This document shows, in pieces, positions 35,534-48,018 of a DNA stretch of 64,000 nucleotides. The notes beneath the pieces are model-generated. The model was not told the DNA's origin. It ran no database searches and worked only from the letters and a program-made list of their open reading frames with translations. Made by a program: the position numbers and the translations under genes. The stretch is from Scolanthus callimorphus (Eukaryota > Cnidaria > Anthozoa > Actiniaria > Edwardsiidae), in NCBI GenBank assembly GCA_033964015.1, contig CM066920.1, forward strand, positions 6,911,912-6,975,911, written 5' to 3'. Position 1 is the stretch's first letter; each line of letters begins with the position of its first letter.

Positions 35534-35914
35534 TCAAGACGAAACAAAAACACTAAATTCAAGCTTCTCGATATCAACTTGCTTGGATGCTGAGCTTTCA
35601 TAAGATGTTTCATTGTCTACGATGGAATTTTCCGTTGCATCAGCGCGTCCAACGTCTACGGCAACCTTTCTCTCGGTGCATGATACCGATTCTTTTTGGT
35701 GACTTTCCTCCATGTTGGAAGGCGTTTGTTCAAGCACGATCTCCGTTATTTCAAAAGCATTTGAACGGTTGTCCTGTTGGGTGTTTGTATTCATCACTTC
35801 GACATATACCAATGGGCACTCGAGTAGTGTTTCTAGGTGTAAGATTTCTTGATAGGAACTTGATTCTTGATGATCTTCGACGTTTTCTTGTTGCTCAGGA
35901 TGTTGATCTGTCAT
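35534..35914 (-). CDS. Small acidic orphan protein, 126 aa, single exon
   Basis: ATG at 35914, stop at 35534. It starts MTDQHPEQQENVEDHQESSS, has no signal peptide or membrane segment, is rich in Glu, Gln and Ser, and ends EKLEFSVFVSS. The acidic plus-strand protein at 33382-33785 shares the start pattern M(S/T)DxHxE and the C-terminal EKL...V.VSS, so they look like a convergent paralogous pair. I do not recognise the family. The lack of introns among intron-rich neighbours is notable. Confidence rests on the paralogue, not on a database match. Confidence 0.55.
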   Translation of the reverse strand: MTDQHPEQQENVEDHQESSSYQEILHLETLLECPLVYVEVMNTNTQQDNRSNAFEITEIVLEQTPSNMEESHQKESVSCTERKVAVDVGRADATENSIVDNETSYESSASKQVDIEKLEFSVFVSS

Positions 35915-36780
35915 GGTCGTTCGCTTTGCCTGTCCAGCACATTTTTTGCACCCCGGAACATAAACAAAATCGACTGCAAATCATCTCGTAAGTTAAGGAA
36001 ACCTTACGTACATTTCTGACCACCAGCGAAAGACAGATTCTTAGTTTTTTTAGACGAAAATAGGAACAGGTTTACAAACAGACTTTTGAACACTTCGTTC
36101 GTTTGATCTCTGACGTCATCACAGGGTACCCAAAACCACGACATACCATCGTTACAATGTAAAATTTTTAAGGGTTCTCGGGGTGCTCGACAAGAAAAAT
36201 GAAATTCACCCCTAATAAAGACATTTTACCCAGCAAATACACTGAAGCTTGTTACATTCCTACTTGGACCCCCTAAAGCAATACTGAGCATTCCCGACTT
36301 TTTTTTATACCTCCCATCGCTCCCATACAGTATATGCGATCGGTATACAATCAAGAGTGGATTACCAACAGCTCTTTTGATACAATATGTCATAGGTCAA
36401 CAATACCACAGGGCATAAGTTCTCATTTTCTGTTCTGATGCCTGACAGTTTTTCAGGAACAGTAGGTGTCTGAGAGTGGAGCTGCTTATCTTTTGTGTAG
36501 CAGGCCCGTAGCAGGGGGGAGGGGCTAGGGGGCACGACCCCTTCCCTCCCTCCCAATAATTCGGATAATATACATATTTTGTTTTCTCTTGAAAATTTTG
36601 AACTGAGAGCAAATTTGAGTAACAGCGACTGAGTGGTTGAAAAGACGTTTTATCCATTCAACTGTGCATAAAAAGGCTTCTCATAGCTCAATAATTGTTC
36701 TATAGGACAATTGTTTGGCAAATTTAGTGCAAAACACATGCCAAAATGCCTCAACTCAGTATCAAAGTCTACTCAAACGT

Positions 36781-36981
36781 AAATGTGTTTCCAAAAAATA
36801 TCCCCCCCCCCCCCACCCCACCACACGGAAGTGTGTTGAGAAATGACTCCCCACCCCTCTGGAATTTCCGAAGAAAAATACAGTATTTGTATGGAAATAT
36901 CAGGTAAATTGACCCCCCACCCCTCTGGAATTTCCAATCCCTTCCATAGGGGGGTATGGATATTTTTGGAAACACACAATG
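36781..36981. mobile_element. MITE family C, diverged copy
   Basis: AAATGTGTTTCCAAAAAATATCC is mirrored by GGATATTTTTGGAAACACAC. The interior has two CCACCCCTCTGGAATTTCC units about 60 bases apart. Confidence 0.65.
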
Positions 36982-37696
36982 TTGTAAATTGGTAGCTGGT
37001 AGTTAGTAGCCCAACGTTAAAAATCATTAGTGAACAAGTCCCCCCTCCCCCCAAATATTTTTACCTTGCTACGGGCCTGGTGTAGGCATGGCAATTGGCA
37101 AATTATTTATAGTCCCAGGGTGTAGCCAGGAATTGAGAGGGAGGGGTCACATCTATACAAATGTATGGTGATCCTTTCCAGCATTCCGATTTTTTTCTTA
37201 ATGTACTGTATTTTGCTTCTATAGAGCAAAGCAACCTGCCTTTCGCTATAAATGTTAGCAGTTGAAATCAGATTGGCTACCCAACCCCCTAAACTGGATA
37301 CTTATAAAGTACTGCTGTTTTAAACTCTTCCTTTATTCATAGTAATCAATGTCTACAAATTTTTATTACGATTTCTGTGCATATTAACTAAAAAAGCAAT
37401 AGAACGTACAAAAGTATAGTAGTATTAATAAAGCAATAAAATTATCATAGCCTCAAATAAAAAATATAATTCTAACAATGTCAACTACATTTAACACTTC
37501 GAATGAAGTGCTTTGCACTCGTCCTGCAATCTGATTGGTTCACAGAAGTGTGATTCCCAGTCCATAGTGAATAACAAGGGGAAATCATTTGGGAAAATTG
37601 CAAGAACGTTCTAGTTTTAGTGCTTGCTCATTACTCAAATTTCGTTTGTTATGTACAGCAATTGTCCTGCAATTTTCAATAGAAATTATTTTTAAA

Positions 37697-37800
37697 ATGT
37701 GTGGTTCCAGAAAATATCCATCCCCCGGAAAGGATTGGAAATTCTAGAGGGACACTTTTTCAACATCCTGCCATGATATTTTCTGGAACCATACAATGGT
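37697..37800. mobile_element. MITE family C, copy
   Basis: ATGTGTGGTTCCAGAAAATATCC is mirrored by GATATTTTCTGGAACCATAC. About 104 bases, with GGAAATTCTAGAGGG inside. Confidence 0.7.
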
Positions 37801-38189
37801 ATAATCAGCGATCAGTTTTTTAATAAGCACAACCCCCTGGAAACCAGCGTTTACAGTATTAGGTAAATTTACTGTACTTGTTGGGAGGCTACCGTGCCTA
37901 AATAAAATTGTATGTATGTATGCATCAGCAGTGGGAGGTCAAGATAAAGGGCTGGGGAAGCAATCAAAACAATAGCACTTCTTAGGGATCCAATTATAGA
38001 AGGGTGGGTACCCGAAATCCTTTCAAATGTTCATGAAAATCCGATTTTGTGTTGCAAATAAATCTCACAAAATAATTAATGTAGCCTGCCAACACATTCC
38101 ACATAAAGTTGGTTGTCCCTAATACTTCAACAAGCCTGGATTCTTAAGAAGTATTGTAGTTTTGACCTCCAACCCTTATCACCTATGCT

Positions 38190-38359
38190 GCGAGTAGAGG
38201 TTTCTTTCTGTCAGTCTTTATTAGCTAGCATTAAAGTTGTTCGTGTGTCTGGTCACGTTATTGTTTTGATTTGTGCAAATCAAAACAACACGCAAAATAC
38301 CAGACATGTAAACAGCTTTGCTAGCTAATAAAAGACTGACAGAAAGAAACCTCTGCTAG
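38190..38359. mobile_element. MITE family B, copy 2
   Basis: AGAGGTTTCTTTCTGTCAGTC on the left is exactly mirrored by GACTGACAGAAAGAAACCTCT on the right. A second inner palindrome, TTGTTTTGATTTG with CAAATCAAAACAA, sits at the centre. Better preserved than copy 1 at 26315. Confidence 0.8.
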
Positions 38360-38372
38360 CATGGTATGTATT

Positions 38373-38735
38373 ACCAGGTCCCCAGGGGGGTACTCGATAT
38401 AAAAATGACTGGGGTGTCCAACATATTTTTTTGGGTATGAAATTTGTAGTAAAAGTATTTTTTTTTGAAAATTCTACCAGGTATTTTTTTGAGGGTTGAA
38501 AAGTCCGCGGATATTTTTTTGGGCTGAAACTTCTGACAGGCTAGTTGAAAGTCAAAATACTGCTAACGCTGAAGCTATTTCTGGGAAACATTATTGGATA
38601 GGGGGCATCATGTCTATGCTGGTATTAAATAGCCTTTTTAGGCTATAAACGTTAGGTTTTTTTTGGATATCAAATTTGGAACTCTGTTGGACTCCCCCGT
38701 CATTTTTATATCCGAGTACCCCCCTGGGACCAGGT
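38373..38735. mobile_element. MITE with CCAGGGGGGTACTC ends
   Basis: ACCAGGTCCCCAGGGGGGTAC opens and GTACCCCCCTGGGACCAGGT closes it. The arms extend through ATAAAAATGAC. The interior has three TATTTTTTTG units. Confidence 0.75.
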
Positions 38736-38889
38736 CTGAGTCTGAAGTATTGTAAAACGTATTAGAAAATAACACCTATGTTGTATTGTGAATGTGCACA
38801 TTCTGATTGGTTAAAGAGCGTGTTTGTAAGAGACCTGAGAAACACGATTGTCACGCAACGCTGTCACGTGTGTGTATGTTATTTTCTAA

Positions 38890-39061
38890 AAGCAATAAAA
38901 ATATCTTCTGCGTGCTCTCTGGTTTCTTACAAACACTCGGGGAATGTGGTCGAACTGATAAAACTTGAAAGACACTCGCCTTCGGTTTTGATCAGTTCTC
39001 CCAACATCCCCCTCGTGTTTGTAAGAAAGCAGAGAGCACGCGGAAAGTACTTTTATTGCTT
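38890..39061. repeat. Inverted repeat with 55-base arms
   Basis: GCAATAAAAATATCTTCTGCG on the left is mirrored by CGGAAAGTACTTTTATTGC on the right. The arms also share GTGCTCTCTG and TTCTTACAAACAC and their complements. Confidence 0.7.
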
Positions 39062-39830
39062 AATAAACTTTACATTTTTTGTGTCATTGATACCACATAC
39101 TTATACACCTAATTAAAAAAGATTGCTTTAGTGGTTGGTGTTTTAATTAGCTTTCATATTACTCCCGTTGCATTTTGGGGAAGAATATCTTTCTTTAACT
39201 GGTGAAACTCTAGACAAAAATAAATTTATTTGTACAGATTGGCCTAAGGCCCAAAATGATGAAAACGTTTTTTTTATATGATTCTTGACTAATCATCTAT
39301 GTTTCAAGTTGCCACTTGTGAAGAAAGGGACAACTGATCGAAATTGCAGGCACCAACGAAAATTAGAATGATCACAAATAAGTCCATTAGTTTGCCAACT
39401 CACTTTGGCTAAAATTTTTAGAATTGACGAAACTATTGATGGAAATCACTATACCACACCAATGACCAAAGCAACCTTTTTGAATGAGGTGTATATTATG
39501 ATATGTCACCACCGATGAAATCTACACCTGATCTCTAAAATTATTGGATTTAAGGGAGCACATATTTTAACTGTTCTGCTGTTTCTTTTTTAAAACAAAA
39601 TATTGGAAACTAAAATCTCAGTGGCATTGAACCAGTCCATAAATTGCCATAAATAATATTTTAGCCATATTAATGTACAATTATTTGATTGATTTGTTTG
39701 ACAAATCAATGTCTCAGATATGCATGTTTGACAAATTAAGTGGGTGGGCATGTGAAATTACTTCCTTTTTGATGGTCGGTCCCCTTGATTTTATTTCCAA
39801 AGTGCTTATCAACACACCAGCAACTGTCCA

Positions 39831-42800
39831 TCAAACATTGCTTGGGTTTGTAATATCCAGTATTGCTGTCACAATGTGGGAAAACAATTGACTCATTGAA
39901 GATTTTAACTGGATATGATAGAGAAATCCTCGCATTAAGGTCCTTATCGCTTGTGTCTTAATGGCAGCTTCTCTCATGCACTGGGAATTGATGATAGCTT
40001 TTCCAGCAACTGAAACAAGAGATTTTCCTGAGTTAAACATACAATGACAATGTGTGATTCCAGAGGGGGGGAATACCAGAGGGGTGGGTTGGTGGTCGGT
40101 TGGGGGGATGGGGGGGGGGAGGTTACAAAATAATGTCAAACCCCTATGGATAATTTCTGGAATCACACAATACATGTAACACAGTAAGAATAATCAGGAT
40201 TGGGATTAGTTGCAAACCTAGAATCGCCACATAAGAAAACTGTTTTGAAATTCCATTAGTGCAGCCACTACATTGAGGTAGAGATTGACTCACTTTTTGG
40301 GTTATGAATGCTTAATAATTACAAGTTTAATTTGGTTTGTTAAATCCACAATGTGCAATTCCAGAAAAATCCACAACATACCCTCCCCAAAGGATGAATT
40401 GGAGCTTCTAAAGGGGTGGGTGTATTCATCTATTTATCATTATTATTATTATTATTATTATCTTATTTCCTTAGGGGCAGTGGCACCCAAAAAAGATTAT
40501 TGCATTCCTTTATATTTCTTTGGGTTGCAGCATGTTCTGGAATCACACAAGTAAATTTGTAAAATGAGGTAATTTTTCTTGCAACTCGCAACACAACAAT
40601 GACGAATTAAAAACATTGCAAGTTGCCACAGGATGTCACACACTCGCAACAATTTTTTGCAACAGGCCAATATGCCTGCGATAAAATTATTAAGTACAGT
40701 GGCTTATCCAATGAATGGTGTGTGTTGATTGGCTAATAATAAGGAAATGTTGCCTTGCAAGTTGCAGAGACATGTCACATACAGCACTTTTACTCACAAT
40801 GTTGCAAAAAGTAGAAATCAAATATACTTTTTCTGCAACTCGGTACACAAATTTGTTGTAGCATTGCCGCGGTATGTCAGACAGGCAATCTTCACTGCAA
40901 TTCAAAACGTAACAAAATTGTGTTGCAAGTTGCAAGAAAAATTGCTTCGTGTGACATGGCCTTTAAGATGGAGGGAATTGCATCAACAATTCACTGGTGA
41001 CACTCAACCAATCAGGAAAATATATTGAATGAATTATAATAAATTAGTATTAGGTTCATGTGTATTTTACTTACAGGGCACACATGTATTTGTAGATTTG
41101 ACCTTTGGAATCTTACTGCCATACTTGTCCACACACCAGCATCTCAGTGCTGAGCACTGTTTAGGGTTGTAGAAACCATGTTTGTCACATGAGATAGAAG
41201 CATTCACTCTAGCATTTTGTTTGGCTGCTAACATGGTCCAGTCGCTGGTCTTACTCCTCCAGTAGCATTACCTCCTGTATGCTTTGATCCAACTTATAAA
41301 AAAAATGGACATAAATGGAGTTATTACTGCCAAAATGTTTGTTTCTAACTAGGAAGCCAAACTCTATCCTCATTTGCATTGCAATGCCATTGCATTTGCC
41401 TTGCAATGTCTGTCAACAACAACAAGAAAAGCAATAGCCATTTATAGGAGGCCTGGCAGCACTTGTTCCAAAGTCCCCATTAAATTTGCAGCCATGCATG
41501 CACGCCAATAGCAGGGATCACGTTAACACAGAAATCATGCATTTTAATAAGGGACCGGTCATTATTTATGTGCGGGGGTGGGGGGGATTTTTTTTGTTTT
41601 AGCGTTAAATAAAACACGTGACCCACCCCTTTAAGTTCATTAGTTCAATCTTAACCCACCCCATATAACTTTATATTTGCAGTGACCCACCCCCAGCCTC
41701 CTTAAATATATACCTCTATATATCACGGAATGAAATCAGAATATCTTGTGGACCAGTGCCCCACTCTACGGCCACTTCTTGTTGTGCATTCTGGTGTTTC
41801 TCTAGTGGGATATTCTTCAATGTCTGATTCACTGTCGCTTTCTTCACTTTCATACAGTACAAGGTCGTTATCACTGTCACTCTCATCGCTACCGCTGTCC
41901 TCACTAACACAGATAGTTGAAGGAAACGTAGATCCCTTTGCCATTTCATAGTAGTGCATTGTGATTCGCTTGATCTTGTCGATTTTCTTTCCTTTCCTGC
42001 AAAGCTTATTATGTTCAATGTATTTGTCTAACTCGGGGACTTTCAGAGTGTGAAGTTCTCCCTTTTCTACAAGTGTTTTCCAGTCATAGCCATGTACATC
42101 TTTTAAGGCTCGATCTTGCTTTTCCTTTCTTCTCTCTTGCTTCCGGATCTCATTGACACTTTGCAGATTTGATAAGTGCTCGATATAGTTCTTAACCAGT
42201 TTTTCATCTACAATAAACGTGGAGGAAAATTCTTTGATAGTAGCGTCATTTGACAACTTCCCTTGCTCAAAGAGCTTCTTTATATTGGAACGAGGCTGCC
42301 AATCATCAGGAATACGCTCTTTGCCATTTTCATCAATATTGGAAGAAGTATGAACGCTCATATATTTAAATTCAGGAAGTGCAGATCGATCTGGAATTGG
42401 TCGGGGTATTTTTTCAGTTGCAGGTCCAGTCCAGTTGATCTCCGCAGTTCCATCTGTTGCACAGCAATGTTTGCACAATGAACCATCTCTTTCGTTGCAC
42501 GATCCTTTCAAAAATTCGGAATAAAGCTCCCCTGACTCGACATGCTTTTCATGGAAATCCAGGATTTTCCCGATATATGCTGATCCGGGCACCTCATTTT
42601 TGCTGTTAATTGATTTTTTCGTGTACTCTGAAAGGTATTCACCATTGAAAAAGAAAGAGTCTTCTGCACGTTCTGAAACACTTGCGTGAATGTAATCGGA
42701 CAGAACAGGAGCACCATCAATACGTTCAGCAAGTTGGCTGGTTACTCTCCAGGCATTCTTTTCCATGCGTTGTTCTTCATGCTTTTCATAATCCTGAAGA

Positions 42801-45800
42801 GTCAAATTCGCAATCGCATCCTCTGACATGTCTTGGAAACGTTTAAAGTGTTCCCAATTGAGGGTAGCACCATCAACTACAGAGTCCCCAATAGCAGAGT
42901 TGGTCCTCTCGGCTTCATTTTGCCCAGAGTCTCCTCGTGAGCGATGTACACGGATACGATAGTCACGATCATAGATCCTGTCAAGTTCAGCACTTCTGAA
43001 TTTGACATCAATATTGTTGACTCCAACACCTGGTCCGGCATCAGTAAATTCAGCCCAACGCGGCTTTACTTGAGGCAATCGTAGGGACTTCAAGCAGTCC
43101 AATATTTCTTGCGCTTGTGCTTGCAGTTCATTATATGCTTCGATGGCTGGTCGTTTGCTGCTTTCAAACTGCTGTATCAACTTATTGCAGTTATTCGTTA
43201 GGGGAATTAACGAACGTTTTATACTCTCTACTTTTTCATTTTCTACAGTGCTTATTTCCGTCTTCTTTATTTCAACGACGACAGAGTGAATATCAATGCG
43301 CTTGACAAAATGAGTCAATCTTTTACATTCATAGTCGCGGTGAACACAGCTACTTGAATTTGTCATCTTTTCTAGATCATCCTGCATGGTCATTTCAGCT
43401 AGAAGATGAACATCACCATGTACTTCTGCACAGAACTGACGAAATTGAGACGAGTATTTCACTGATAGATCCTCGGGTGGCACTTCGTGTACATCAGGAT
43501 ATTCACATCTAAGTCTGTGCGTTTCATTCGCCCAGGTAGTACCGGAAGAAGGAACATATGCTTTAGGTCTCACAATAACAATATGATCATCATTCTCAGT
43601 TACCAGTTTTTCTGATCCGTCGTTCATTGTTTCGACCTTCTTTGTCATTATCCTATGTGTTGCAGGAGTTTGGTAGACCATTTTTTCCGGCCAGTCATAT
43701 TTTGGCAATTGTCGCGCACCTTCATCGGCAAGTGTGAGGATCTTGACATTTCGGGTCTTCTCGAACCCCTCTATTAAGAAAACAAGCAAAATATTACGAT
43801 ATGTGCATTTGCACTAAAACCTGTCAAGAAAAAAAAAGATGCCGGTTTTAACAACTTTAAAAAAATCCTTATATTCACAAAGAAGGGTGAAAATACGCAT
43901 GATCAGCATCAAGCATTGTCTACAATTTGAAACATTGCAGTGATAACTATTTTCCATGAATAGTTACCATGTGAATCAACATAGACTCGATTCAGAGTAA
44001 TCAATTTTTTCTATACAAAATATTTACCTGATGTGCCTGGTCGAAGGTAGGCCTTATCATCCATAGACTTCATGAAGGAGAATTTTCTGTCGCAGTTGTT
44101 TGGAAATAAAAACTCTCTCACATTCTTACAATGACTTCGTTGATGATGAGTATTTTCGTTGTCCAGATCTTCTGCCTTTGGTGGCTTCTTTGTACAAAAA
44201 AGGGCTTTTCCAAGATGCCTCTTTGCCTGATGGCTCCTGAGATTACGAGGACGAGATCTGTTCCATGCTGTAGTAGCAGACTTGATCATTTGTTTTCCCT
44301 TTTGTAAGAGTTTGTAGTTGGCAATTTCTCTCAAGTTTCTCTTTTTCACACGACGATTGGTGAACATTACTGGCGTGTGTCGTCTCCCATGATATGTTGC
44401 TTTGTCCTCGATGGCTTTAGCAATGAATTCCTCATCCGACGAGTCCAATTTTTTAGGGGCCCCAGAACCAAGTTTCCTTCTTTTGATTCTATGAAAATCA
44501 GCTAGTTCTGAAGCTGTTCGTTTTACTCTTTGCATGACTTTTTGTTTGACATATTTATTTGCTTCATCTGGCTTGAGGAGGCAATCTATCTGTTGCTGGG
44601 TATCCGGTATCTGTTCCTTAAGGACATCTATCTTTTCCTTCAAATCCTCAATATGATAATCTTGCCATTTCCCTGCTTTGTTATTGATAACAAATGTGTG
44701 TTCTTCGATTTCGGCTCTCAGTTTAATTTGCTTTTCTCGCAACCGTAAAAGAACACAATCTTTTGCTGCCATGTGTGTTCGGTCTACCTCTTCTGCAACA
44801 TCTACAACATGTTTGACACTTTTGGTCAAATTATCAGGTTGTATTCCTAACTGTTCCATTTCTGTTCTCGATTTGTTGCCTGCCAATAAGGCTTTTGCGC
44901 ATTTCTTGTCCCATTCTGAGCTCATAGTATTCAGTATTGAATTGACACTATCCTTGTCTATCTGAAGGCGTGCATCATTGGTGTTACTGTTTTTTTTATC
45001 AAGCTGAGAAAGCAGTAATAATGGCACATCGACATCACACGATTTTAGAATAATGTACCTCTTATGTTTTTGTGTAAAGTTTACAAGGTTTACACATAAT
45101 CCATATTCAGGGTGAAGAAGAGTGTCTCTGAATTCCTTTTTGTCCACAAAGCGTTCCTGGTGTGCACAATAAAGCTCAAACGCAATATCAAAATCCATAA
45201 AACCAACATGAAGCTCATCACTGCTGCTAATTCCTGGTTTAAGAAGAAGATGCTTGTGTATTTCTATCAATCCATTCAGTTTTCTTTCCTTCATATAGGT
45301 GTTACGTTTTTTAGATTCATCAAGCAAATAATTCAGTCGAACTAACAAGGTATCTATATCACAATCTTGTAAAGAGCTCCTGATCTCCACCCCTGAGCCG
45401 CTTTCAATTTCACTTGTATACTGTGAAGTAACATCGGTTGCTTTCCTGACCTCTTTCTTTGTTAGCGACGTGCTAGCAGCTTCTTTGGGTATTTTATCTT
45501 CTATATCAAAGTTGCTGTATAAATCATTATTTGCACTTGATATGTTTGTAGTCATGGAATTAAAATTTCCCGCCATATTGCTTCAAAAATGAACGAATCT
45601 GAGCCAAAAGTCTGGTCAGCAGACAACCTAGTCTCCAGTGCCCTCGCTTTTCGCTCTTTTTCAATATGGAATCCCTGTGGTTAGAGCACAGTCTCGCTCG
45701 TTCATTTCGGCCATTTTGGATTTCACGATGGAGGAAGTAGTAAGCAAATGGTTGAATGAAATCGGTTTCTCAGAATATATAAAAAAGTTTAGAGATGAAG

Positions 45801-47987
45801 GTTATGATGATTTGGAGACAATTAGTGAAGTTAATGCAAATGACCTTGAAGATCTCGGTATATCAAAAAAGGACATGTCAAGAAGCTCTTGCTTAAAGTC
45901 GAAGAACTTAAAAACACCCTACGAGAAGAGCGAATTGACAAGCAAAAAGCACCTCAAAAGAAGACTGCACTGGTTCAAAGTGGTAAGAAAAATTTCTAAC
46001 CCTAAGAATTTGAGTAGAAATATGATTTTTAAAATGTATTTAATAGTGCCTTTTGATTTAATATAGCTCAGCGAATACACAACTTTCTTAAAACCTTTCA
46101 TTCCATTTGTACTTTGTATAATTATATAAGTACTTCCCGTAGACTTTATAGTTGTTGTATTAAGTTAATAGAAAAAAAAGACAAGGATTGTACTTAGCAT
46201 TATTTTCTAGTGAAAATAAATGGTTTTGTTAATATTAATTGAATCAAGCCTCTTGGGTTGCTGATATAAAATTAATTATGTTTTGATGTTTTCCTCTCAG
46301 TTCTACCATGCTCTGCACGGCAGGCAGTTCCTGATGATGCACCATATCAAAAGTCAAAATGGTTCTACATCAATCCAAGACACCCACGCACAAAATATTA
46401 TAATGAGATCCTGTCACAGATGTATGAAGCAGCAAGGTCACATATGAGTGAGAGTTCTTTTGAGTCTTATCTGTTTGTTGAGAGAGAGAAAAGATGGAAG
46501 TTGAAGGGAGAAATTGAAAAGCTTGAACAAAATGTTTCCTATCTTCTATCTGAAAAGAATCCTGCATGTTTTGGACAATATACAAAACCACACATTCATC
46601 CTACACCAAAAGACATAAATACCTGCAATAGGGGCATCCAAGAGTTGTCCTCTCTTGAGGAAGATGTCAGTGCAAAACTTTTAAAATTGTCAGGTGAATA
46701 TCAGAGTCTTTTTGATGCTAAAGGAAACAAATGCAAGCCCTGGGCTGCAGAACAAAAACTATACTGTGAAAGCCTAAATGAGAAGTTGTCATGCTTAAAA
46801 CTAAAACTAAGCAAAGCAGTCACAGATATCAAAAGTAATTTAACACCCACAGTGCAGGCATTAAGCAGATTTTCTGCTACTAAGGGAAAAAAGAGAACGA
46901 GGAGTCAAAAAGAAAACAGAGCAAAGGCAAAAAAAAGGAAACAAGTAAGACTCCAGGCAGCTGTGTTGAAAACAGTTAAGAACATTACCCTGGATGAGTG
47001 GACCATTGAAAATCTTTGTTTCCCTGAAGGCTACAACATCAGTTCTACAAGCCAACATTCCCTCAGTGAGGAAGAACTCAACAAAGACAATCTTTCTTGT
47101 TTAAAGAGTAGTACTGTTGAGCATTTGCACATTATAAGGAATCAAGGATTATTTGCCATGGATGCATTTGACCTCATTGAGAATACTATCAAGAGGCTGT
47201 TGGACAGTGGAAATTCCTAGATTTTCAGTTTGTGTCCAATAGCCTTTTAATAGTATTCACAATAAGGTCAAGTTTATCCATGGCAAATAGTCCTGGATTC
47301 CTCATATTAAGCTTTACAGTAATGAGCAAATTAATGTTCAAGTGATTTAACAGCACTTCTCTTCAAACTAGAAATAATTTATTGTCTTTGTTGAGTTCTG
47401 TTGAGTTCAGATTGTGTAATTCCAGAACTTAAAAAGGCATCCAAGAGTTATCCTCTCTATTAATATAAAGCAGTACAAAACTTATCGCATTGTCAGGTGG
47501 ATATCAAAGCTTTTTTGATGCTCCGAAAGGAGCTAATGCAAGCCTGGGCTGAACAAAACTACACTGTGAAGCCTAAATGAGAAGTTGTCATGCTTAAAAC
47601 TATTACTGTAGGTGGTATTGCTATTGTACACTGACATACAGTTGTGTTATATTATTGTTGTGTTAATATTGTATTTTCAGCAGTGCATAAACTTATGAAC
47701 TGTCAAATGCATTGTAGTGAGTGTGATTCTTTTGAAACACGCATTGACCCACCCCCAACCATCGTGAAATTCTCTTTTGACCCACCCCCTTTCTTTCAAA
47801 AAAATCGACCTGACCCACCCCATGATTTCTCCCCCCCACCCCCGCACATAAATAATGACCGGTCCCTAATAATAATAATAATCTTTATTTCATTCAAATA
47901 AAAAACATACTAGCGTTACATAGAAATCCCGAATAATAAATAATAATAATATAATGCATTTTTGACATTCTAAGGGATGTGTCATTA

Positions 47988-48018
<31 letters not shown>

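Larger units (their letters stand above)
35915..39830. other. Intergenic repeat field
   Basis: No gene is supported. It contains family C elements at 36781-36981 and 37697-37800, a family B MITE at 38190-38359, the CCAGGGGGGTAC element at 38373-38735 and an inverted repeat at 38890-39061. TTTATT at 39790 gives an AATAAA on the minus strand just beyond the Kunitz-gene stop. Confidence 0.6.
41551..47866. mobile_element. Two-gene DNA transposon, 6.3 kb, with terminal inverted repeats
   Basis: The ends at 41551-41587 and 47830-47866 are identical inverted repeats of about 37 bases starting GGGACCGGTCATTATTTATG. TAATAA flanks both sides and may be a 6-base target duplication, but an AAT run on the right makes this ambiguous. 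Inside are two divergent genes: an integrase-like protein (minus) and a SAM-domain protein (plus), with a 151-bp shared upstream region. Subterminal GACCCACCCC repeats occur near both ends. The near-perfect ends and intact 1198-aa frame suggest recent activity. It sits in intron 3 of the Kunitz-thyroglobulin gene. A second copy of the end is at 61178. I cannot name the superfamily. Confidence 0.8.

Noticed and set aside
41730..41951. Serine/leucine-rich plus-strand ORF
   Set aside because: Antisense shadow of the Ser/Asp/Glu tail of the integrase-like protein.
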